Below are positions 43,463-64,000 of a DNA stretch of 64,000 nt, one piece after another. Made by a program: the position numbers and the translations under genes. Position 1 is the stretch's first letter. Each line of letters opens with the position of its first letter. Source of the DNA: Amoebidium appalachense (taxonomy: Eukaryota; Ichthyosporea); assembly GCA_963693365.1 (NCBI GenBank), contig CAVNZM010000013.1, positions 6,324,001 through 6,388,000 on the forward strand, given 5' to 3'. Below the pieces are notes generated by a model. The model was not told the origin of the DNA and searched no databases. It saw nothing but the letters and a program-made list of their open reading frames with translations.

Positions 43463-43812
43463 ATGTGTGTGCGCGCGCGTGCGTGCGCGTGCATACATGC
43501 TGGGGTGGGCATGTTTGTGAATATGAGTCAGTCAGCGTAGCGTGTGTGTGTGCGTGAGTGTGAGTGGGTGTGTGAGTGGGTGTGCGTGTGTGTGCGCTTG
43601 TGTGTGTGTGTGGTGTGTGTGTGAAATATACTATGATAAACCTACAGGGAACTGCAGCACCGACATGTGCAAACCCCAGGGAATGGAACGTCAAACCCAG
43701 AACTGCAAAAGTGAAAAAATACAGCAGGCAAGCAAGAATGAAAAGAAGAAAGGCACATAAGTGGAAGAATTGGAATGGGTACTGCATATAGGCAGCCTAT
43801 ATGATGCAGGTA

Positions 43813-43911
<99 letters not shown>

Positions 43912-44174
43912 TCTGTTCGTGTGTGTATGTGAGTGTGTGTGTGTGTGTGTGTATGTGCCTGCGCGTGTCATGTCCTGGTGATACGAAATATTTGTTTACA
44001 CCACCATCCTCCTTTTCTTGTGTAGTGCCAAAAGCTGAAGATTTAACATGTTATAATAAGAGTACAAAATCAATTTATAGGGCCATTTCTAACATTGTGG
44101 AGGCCCTGGGGCCATAGGTAATAAAAAGAAACATGAGCAAATATGATTGTTTTTTCATCGCGGCGAGGGGGTTA
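41941..44174. other. Intergenic between convergent genes
   Basis: Unique sequence with T-run/G-run (42260-42376), C/G runs (42705-42730, 42921-42949) and GT arrays (43414-43460, 43816-43905). Short exon-like pieces occur on the plus strand (for example after CCTACAG at 43648, and after TGTGTAG at 44026, ending in stops) but no protein family was recognised, so no gene is called. Confidence 0.4.
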
Positions 44175-44297
44175 TTATGGAACCTCGACTTGCAAAACAT
44201 AATCTCTCCCTCCGTTGTTGTCCCAAAACTCTCGTCCACCCGTGCGATATCTCACACAGAATTTCATGCAGTACTGGCCCGGGTGTGTGATGTCCAC

Positions 44298-44379
<82 letters not shown>

Positions 44380-44877
44380 TGTGTGTGCGCGCGCGTGCGT
44401 GTGTGTGTATGTGTTATGTGTGCGTGCGTGGCGGCATATATGGTAATGTGGGAGACAAGGCATACTGCTTCAGCATCCAAGTACCTTTTGCACTTTCGGC
44501 CAGACAGCCACACCCTAATCATGCACAAGCTAAAAACCAACACTCACTGCATCTTTGGCAAAAAGCGGGAAAAACGAAATGGAGGAGGGGGGGAAGAGGG
44601 AGAGAGAGAGAGGGGGGGGGGGGGGGGGAAGAGCGAGAGAGAGAGAGAGGGGGGGGGGGGGGGGCATAGAAGGAATTATTCACGTTGCATTTGCAAGACC
44701 AACAGAGGCGAAAAGTCAGGCATATATATCATTAGGGGGGCGGCGGAGGAGGGGGGTGGGGGGGGTTGTTTTGTCATCGTGAGCGCGAGAGAGACAAGGA
44801 GAAGAGAGGGGGGGGGGGGGGGGGGAGGGGGGGGGGGGGGGGGGGGGGGGTTGGAGAGGGTGATAGACAGAGAGAGC

Positions 44878-44961
<84 letters not shown>

Positions 44962-45007
44962 TGTGTGTGAGTGAGTGAGAGAGGGAGAGAGAGAGAGAGT
45001 AAGAGAA

Positions 45008-45045
<38 letters not shown>

Positions 45046-45333
45046 CCATGGGCTGGGTGGGGAGGGGGGGATAGGGGTGTATGCATTAGGGTTGGTGGTT
45101 GGGTGGGTGAGAAGGGGGGTCGGGGGGGGGGGGGGGGGGGGGAGGGGGGGGGGTCTGCAAAGGCAACGGGGCCAAAAAAAAAAAAAAAAAAAAAAGAGGA
45201 AAAACAAAAAACAAACAAGCAAAAAGAAAAACAAACCAAAAAGAAAAAAAGAGCAGTAGCAGAGAAAAAAACACAGAGCAAAATAAAACCTCAACATAAC
45301 CAGAAGCGTGCAAGCTAGAGACACGCACACACA

Positions 45334-45391
<58 letters not shown>

Positions 45392-45563
45392 GTGCTTGTG
45401 TCCACCGCCCTTCTACTCTGTTGAGCCGTCCGGAAACACGAATCATTAAAACACCATAAATCTCAAAATACAAGCCCCCCCCCCCCCCCCCCCCCACCAC
45501 CACAAAGGAAACAAACGAAGGAAAAAATAGCCCGAGGCAACACCCTGAAACATAAAATCATCC

Positions 45564-45594
<31 letters not shown>

Positions 45595-45878
45595 ACACAC
45601 AAGCAAACAAGCAAACAACAAAAACAAACATGAATAGTCATGAAAAGATCTATAAACACTCACCTTTGATCAAGAACCTGAAGCAATCTATCCCATTGAT
45701 ATTTCTGAAATACGTCGCGTTGACATCGTTCACCGTAGCCCACTCGTTTGTGGTGTACCTCACCGCCACCTCCTTTTCGAAACTAATGTTCCGTACAAGA
45801 ACATTTCCAGTGATGAAACTACCACGGAATGCAAGGGACACTAGCGCAACATCGGCACCAAGTTGGATGGTGTTGGGT

Positions 45879-45949
<71 letters not shown>

Positions 45950-46118
45950 GGGGGTGGTGGTGGCGGTGGTTGGGGGGGCGGAGTGGGGGGAGGGTTGGGG
46001 AGTGTGAGTGTGTGTGTGAGTGTGAGTGAGTGAGTGAGTGAGTGAATGAGTGTGTGTGTGAGTGTGAGTGTGAGTGAGTGAGTGAGTGAGTGAGTGAGTG
46101 TGTGTGTGTGAGTGAGTG

Positions 46119-46152
<34 letters not shown>

Positions 46153-46258
46153 TAGGGGGGAGGGGAGGGGCGGGAGCAGCAGGACGGAGGGGGGAGGGAG
46201 GTTGTTTGTGTTAGTCTTTTTCTTCTTTGTGTGTGTGTGTGTGTGTGTGTGTGAGTGA

Positions 46259-46310
<52 letters not shown>

Positions 46311-46740
46311 CTGTGTGTGTATGTGTGTTTGTAAGGTTTGTGTGCGTGTACATGCGTGTGAGTGTGTGCAGGTGCGCGTGTATGTACTTGTGTATGTGTC
46401 TGTGTGTGTATTTGGGCAATGGAATGTGTGTGCATGCTTAAGTGTGTGGGTGTGTTTGTGCATACGTGCATACGTGCATCGGTGTGCGTGTGTGTGTATG
46501 TGCGTGTAGGGGTGCGGGCACGCACTTGTGAGTCGAGAATCACAGGAAAGAATGTGTTTGCATGCCAGGTTGTATGTGATGCAAGTTTGACGCTCTAGTG
46601 TTTGTGTTTTCGTCTTGTGTGTGCATAGGCGTACACATAGGCGGCATATTGGTGTCCGTGTGTCAGTGTGTGTGGGTGTGTGTGCGTGTGGGTATGTGCA
46701 CACATGCATGTTCGTGTTCTGCATGCCTCTCTTTCTCTCA

Positions 46741-46783
<43 letters not shown>

Positions 46784-47420
46784 TGTGCTTGCTCTCATTT
46801 TTGCCTCCAGGAACGGACGGATGGGATTTGGAATGTCCAGTATGTGTGTGCTTCCCCCCCCCCCCCCCCCCCCCCCCTTCCCCCCCGGGGGCTCTCACGC
46901 TCTCGCTCAGTGTGGGGTGTGTGCGCAAGGGTGCTTGAGCAGGGCAGGGTGTGTGAGAGCCTGAAAAGAGGAACATACGGGTTCTATATGCACATATGAC
47001 TCAAGAGAGAATGTCTGTGTGTGCTTGGTACAGGAATAGTGGCATAGTGCCCGTGTTTAGGACATAGGGATTTTGCAGAAAAAGAAGGCATTTAAGGAGA
47101 ATGGATAAAGCCTTTCTTCTTTTTCTCTCTCTCTCTCTCTCTCTCTCCCCCCCCCCCCCCCCCCCCCCCCCGCCCTTTTTTTTTTTTTTTTTTGAGACGG
47201 GGAGGGGGGAGTGGGGGAGTGGGGGAGTGGGGACGGTGGACAGGGGAAGTGCAACGGGAAAAAAAGGCCATGGGGGTGAAAACTTTTACATGCATGCATG
47301 TGTGACTGTAGTGTGTACGTTATGGAATCCCGGGTGGCAAAGGTGAGTGCAGATGGTGAGTGCAGAGAATGTGAGGGTGGGGTTTGCATATGCATAATGG
47401 AGGACGGAACAGTGCAAAAG

Positions 47421-47497
<77 letters not shown>

Positions 47498-48013
47498 TAT
47501 GTGTGTGTGTGTTGTGTGCACTTGTGTGTGCGTGTTTACGCAATGCCTGTGCTGTCATGTTAGTGTACGTGGTTCCTTAAATTCCATGATGAAGTTGTCT
47601 TTAAAGATCCGGGTGTGTCTTGTGTGTGAGAGCTTTTGTTGTGTGCATGTGTGCGCGCACGTGCTCGATTTTTGTGTGTAATATTCCTGTGTTTGTGTCG
47701 TATTTGTGAGAGTGAATTTTTTTGCAAGGGTTTGAGGGTTAAAGGGGGCGGAGGGGGAGAGCAACGTGGTTGCATACAGTACCTGTGTCGGTCTTGCAAA
47801 ATTTGCAGGTGTAAACTTGTAAGTTGACGCCTGCGCCGGGGGGTTAACCTTGTTTGCATTTGTTTTAATGTTTCCTTGGTTGTCGAGCAAATCCAGAAGA
47901 TTGTCTACACTTGGACCCCTCTGCACATAGGAGTGGAATTCCACGTCATCTTTGAACCGAACACTCTTTTTTCTTTCAAGGGGTGGGGCTCCTGAATCCA
48001 CTTGGTCTGACAT
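44175..48013 (-). CDS. PPP1R3: Glycogen-targeting regulatory subunit of protein phosphatase 1
   Basis: Subunits of this type dock PP1 onto glycogen so that it dephosphorylates and activates glycogen synthase. Three minus-strand exons: 48013-47783 (ATG), 45880-45664 and 44296-44175 (TAA); phases agree and give 189 residues. Residues 16-20 read KSVRF, a textbook RVxF PP1-docking motif. Residues 78-189 form a CBM21 glycogen-binding module: SFITGNVLVRNISFEKEVAV, RYTTNEWATVNDVNATYF, CFRFLIKG, then VRYRTGGREFWDNNGGRDY, the conserved WDNN-type ligand-binding segment. The protein is short but comparable to small animal family members. Both internal acceptors follow (CA)n on the gene strand (ACACACAG at 45881 and CATACAG at 44297). 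It is functionally paired with the glycogenin gene 35-45 kb to the left. Confidence 0.92.
44880..45047. repeat. (GA)n and (GT)n arrays
   Basis: GA from 44880 to 44960, degenerate GA/GT to 45010, and GT to 45044, inside an intron of the PP1-subunit gene. G-runs (44807-44850, 45122-45154) flank it. Confidence 0.95.
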
Positions 48014-49695
48014 GATTGTTCTCTTTTCCTCTCTCAGGGCAAATTCAGCCCAAAACGCTGAAACGAAAAAAAGAGAAAGAGAAAAGGAAAGCGAGACACT
48101 TCACACTAAACTGAATTAGCACTTTTAAGCTATTCCACAAAAGCAGTGGATGCGTGAAAGGCACGAGTAGCCAAAAACCTTTCTAATTCATGAAATGAAT
48201 GGATCACGGATCCTTAGCCACAGGTGAGCATTGCTTACGCTCGTTCAGGTTTCCAGCACATTTCCGGGGAAAGATACACAACTTCTGAACCAAACAAATA
48301 ATAGGCGTATTTTATAGAGGAAGGTACAAAGATCTCGAGGCTCGAAAAACATTTGCTACGTGAAAAAAAAATAAACAAAAGGAACAGAAACCGTCTCTTT
48401 CTGAATGTCACCCAAGTGGAGTCCACATATTGATGAGACTTTTTTGGACCCCTAGAGTTGTTATGGAACTTTTAGCTACCATATATGGTTAGAGCAGATC
48501 CCATGAACCAATCAGATAAACGAAGAGTGTTATCGATCCTAATCTCCCTGGAGCAGATTGCGTAATTATATGTGCCGGATATCTATAAGTATCTTTAGCC
48601 ATTTAATATTTGTTACTTTGAGACTTGCCAAGGGGTGCCAAATTGATTCGAGGTTCCTTAAGCACCATCCGTTGTCGTAAAAAAGCTATAAATTATTGCA
48701 ATTTTCATTTTACAATACTTTGAAATCGGTATTTTGCTTAAAACGGTCAGTAGATGCCGAACAATATATCCAACAACATAACCAAGTGCAAATTGGAATA
48801 TCCAATCCGAATCTGATTGCGTGCAAACGCACTCCTGTCACACGGCAACGGTTGCAACTGCGCGCTCGAGCTGTGGGGTTCTCTCGGCGCCCTCAAGTTT
48901 CCACCCTTTTTCATCTTTGTCATGATCCATAGATCTCCTCACCTAGACTAAAGTATTTTCACCTGTTCTTGCGCAGCATTTTATAGCAGGGAGACAGTTT
49001 TTCTTATAACCCCCCTCGCTTTTGGGCTCTTTCGGGGAATGCTTTTCCAGTCACCCATCTTCAATCACGACGCATTCGCTGCCTTTTCCCATCCCCCCGC
49101 ACCCAGCCTGTCACCAATACTACTACTTGCAATTTCGAGCATCACAGCAGGTATAAGTTCTAAATTTCCGCGAAAAATCCTTTACATATGTGTAGTTGCA
49201 CAAGGTGTGATTCGCAAACCACTGTAAGCAGGGGCTAGCGGTGGCCATAGTTTCGAACAGCGTACTGTGTGCATCCAAGTTTTATGTATTACAGTCAAAA
49301 GAGTCCCGCCATTTTTCACAACACCAGTCACACGCACGTTTCTTGACGTTGATACGGTGGCTTCCTGTGACAAACTACACTGCAGCAAGGCTCGCAAGTT
49401 TGGTAGTAGGATTTTTTCAGACAGTTCAAACAGACCAATACATCTTGTTGACTTGAACATCATACGCTCGATGGACAAGGTGCCCTCATAGTGGTAAGCC
49501 CCTCTCCCCCCCCCCTCCCCCCTCCCCCCCCCCACTTCCCCCCCAGCCCCCCCCTTCTCCTCCCCTCTTTCATACCCCCACACCTTGTAGCTCCAGCCTT
49601 CCTCCTCTCTTCTTCACTGTCCACATATGCCCCTGATGCCTTTATGTTTTGGTTCCTGCCCCCCCCCCCCCCCCCCCCCCCCCTCCTCCCCCTCC

Positions 49696-49731
<36 letters not shown>

Positions 49732-49978
49732 CCTTTTGAACACAACTAGCTACCACAGCCGTTATACCCCACCTGCCTTTTAACATCCACAGTGCTGTTA
49801 CCTTTTATGACATTCATATACTTACTGGCAGCGGAGGAAGATGTGTCTATGTCGGTGGGCGGGTGGGTGGCGGTGGAGTGAGAGGGGGGGGGGGATCTGG
49901 CGACAGGGCAGTTTGCGAAGTGGGAAAGGAAAGAGGGCAGGAGAGAGGGTGGGAGAGGGTGGGAGGGAGGGGGGAGAG

Positions 49979-50057
<79 letters not shown>

Positions 50058-50446
50058 GGGGGGGGGGGGGGGAGGGAGAGGGGGGGGGAGGAGAGAGAGA
50101 GAGGGGGGGGGGGGAGGGGGGGAGGGGAGAGAGAGAGAGAGAAGAGAACATTGTGCTTATTTATTTATTTCATTTCATTTTATTGTGTTTTTTTTTCATT
50201 TTATTCTATTTTATTTTATTTTATTTTTTGGGGGGGGGAGAAGGGAGGCACATACACACAATCAAACACACACACACACACACACTGCATTTGTTCCAAT
50301 GTTATTCTTTGCGATTTTGTACTTCATATTGAATACCGAATACAGAACACCCCCCCCCCCCCCCCCCCCGACCCTCCGTGACGCACACACACACAGTGGC
50401 TCTCTACCACATCCACTCTGACCCCCCCCCCCCCCCCCCCCCCCCC
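48014..50446. other. Divergent intergenic region
   Basis: Lies between the PP1-subunit gene and the membrane-protein gene. The part 48.0-49.5 kb is unique with a CCAATCA motif near 48510 and TATA-like AT-rich stretches, and probably includes the PP1-subunit promoter. After 49.5 kb there are C-rich tracts (49500-49735), a GA array (49980-50145) and C-runs. No gene was recognised. Confidence 0.5.
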
Positions 50447-50938
50447 CGCCCTAGTAAGCGTGTTACTACCCTGCGGCGTGGGTCAAATCTCATATTTTCC
50501 CCTCTGATTGCGAATTCTGCGGCCTTCGGGACTTAATTTTTTTCAGCTGGTGTAGTATGTTAGCCAGGGAAGTATCGACTTAGGTATCGACGGGGGAGCT
50601 TCCTAGAAGCCCCGTCTCCTGAGTTCCTATCTATATTTTTCTTGCTTCTGCTTACTGCTGCAACTTTAACCCCCGGCCTTTCCCACTGCCCTTGCCTGCA
50701 TAAGCAACCCTGCTCGTCTCTGATCAAGACGGGTGACCTACCCATGTTCAAGTGAAACAGTATCTGAGTTGGGTTTCGTTAACGAGGGGAATAGGTCGAA
50801 ACTCGGGTACTGTGGATGACGTGGGCCCCCCCTGAGGATGGGCTCTGCTTATTATGCATACTCTTTATGTATGGCTTGCATTCTGCATCGTGTTATCCGT
50901 TTGTTCTTGTGTACTTCGTACTTTTTGACGCATTCAAA
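50447..50938 (+). repeat. Full-length poly-C-tailed dispersed repeat (492 bp)
   Basis: Nearly identical to 61728-62219 over the same 492 bp. It starts CGCCCTAGTAAGCGTG and ends GACGCATTCAAA, followed by C17 then a long A-run. Inside, TATCTGAGTTGG resembles a polymerase III A box (TRGCNNAGYNGG, one mismatch) and GGTCGAAAC, about 35 nt on, resembles a B box (GWTCRANNC). These boxes are mid-element, which is unusual for a simple tRNA-SINE. No long open frame. Confidence 0.85.
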
Positions 50939-50954
50939 CCCCCCCCCCCCCCCC

Positions 50955-50986
<32 letters not shown>

Positions 50987-50991
50987 AACCC

Positions 50992-51098
50992 AAGGAATAG
51001 GCTCTACTTACAGAGCATGCACTTTGTTTGTGCTTTTTGTGCAACTTCTGCACTTGTATTGTCCACATTGGATATGTGTTCCGCACTAGGCAACACTC
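50992..51098 (+). repeat. Diverged poly-C repeat tail
   Basis: Reads AGGCTCTACTTACAGAGCAT, then GCACTTTGTTTGTGCTTT, and ends near CCGCACTAGG before a C-run (51107-51120); it resembles the 3' third of the family (GGGCTCTGCTTATTATGCAT and so on). Confidence 0.5.
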
Positions 51099-51343
51099 CC
51101 CCCCCCCCCCCCCCCCCCCCTCCCTTCCCCCGGGTACTTGCTTATGTATAGAAGACAATAGCGGTGTAACCTAACCTTTCCCAATATATTATTCTGATTG
51201 GCCCCCATCACACAATATGATTCTATACAGATCCCCCTCCCCCCGCCCCGGCCTTCTGCTCCATCCCCATCTGCCCCCATGCCCCGTTCCACATGAATTC
51301 ATTGTTATACTTTTAACTCTTTTTTAAAGTTTTAGTTGGTGGA

Positions 51344-63835
<12,492 letters not shown>

Positions 63836-63841
63836 GTATAT

Positions 63842-63842
63842 A

Positions 63843-63886
<44 letters not shown>

Positions 63887-64000
63887 ACAAAGAAAGAAAG
63901 AAAGAAAGAAAGAAAAACGAAAGAAAAAAAGGAAAAAGGAGAAAGGAAAAAAGGGCCCACTGAACACCCACGTGCACAGCATATATTTGCACATCGACAC
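63842..64000. repeat. C-run and A/G-rich end of window
   Basis: C-run (63844-63884) followed by GAAA-type repeats (63885-63955), in the intron after the last visible exon of the membrane-protein gene. Confidence 0.9.

Overview
This window is nuclear DNA from a eukaryote. Every recognisable gene is split by GT...AG introns, most of them 0.3-2 kb long, and most of the rest is simple-sequence DNA: pure poly-G/poly-C runs up to 68 nt, (GT/CA)n, (CT/GA)n and (TA)n. The genes are of opisthokont-like character (glycogenin, a glycogen-targeting subunit of protein phosphatase 1, a TB2/DP1/HVA22 membrane protein, an Ntn-hydrolase asparaginase, secreted hydrolases). A unicellular holozoan- or fungus-like organism would fit, but the sequence alone does not name the species. 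Exon structures were read by eye from splice signals, reading-frame phase and family motifs; no gene model was computed.

Layout, left to right. (1) 898-~8806, minus: glycogenin, with a GT8 catalytic domain, a long low-complexity linker and a C-terminal helix resembling the glycogen-synthase-binding tail. (2) 8.8-15.97 kb: intergenic, with a unique core (10.2-13.7 kb) carrying CCAATCA motifs, E-box palindromes and perfect hairpins. (3) 15972-21087, minus: a secreted protein joining a GH114-like TIM barrel to DUF4874/DUF4832 domains. (4) 22.48-23.14 kb, minus: fragments of an unrecognised gene. (5) 24304-26610, minus: secreted class 3 (fungal-type) lipase with a Cys-rich C-terminal extension. 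(6) 26.6-35.5 kb: a 234-bp (CT)n array, exon-like pieces of an unknown plus-strand gene (29.7-31 kb), a CRE-type palindrome followed by a three-copy ~0.7-kb tandem repeat (31.57-33.48 kb), and large (GA)n arrays. (7) 35550-41940, plus: complete eight-exon isoaspartyl peptidase/L-asparaginase. (8) 44175-48013, minus: complete three-exon PP1 glycogen-targeting subunit (RVxF motif plus CBM21), convergent with the asparaginase. (9) 51344-right edge, plus: a multi-pass membrane protein with a TB2/DP1/HVA22 (REEP-like) core, continuing off the window.

Two genes, glycogenin and the PP1 targeting subunit, belong to glycogen synthesis: glycogenin primes the chain and the PP1 subunit brings the phosphatase to glycogen. 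The lipase and the GH114-DUF4832 protein both carry signal peptides and look like extracellular hydrolases or sugar-binding proteins.

The most unusual features are the gene architecture and the repeats. Many splice sites lie inside (GT)n or at the end of (CA)n arrays. A SINE-like repeat family (492-bp full length, at least ten copies or fragments) ends in a poly-C tail and may explain many of the C/G runs. Small perfect hairpins carry 9-10-bp flanking duplications that look like target-site duplications.
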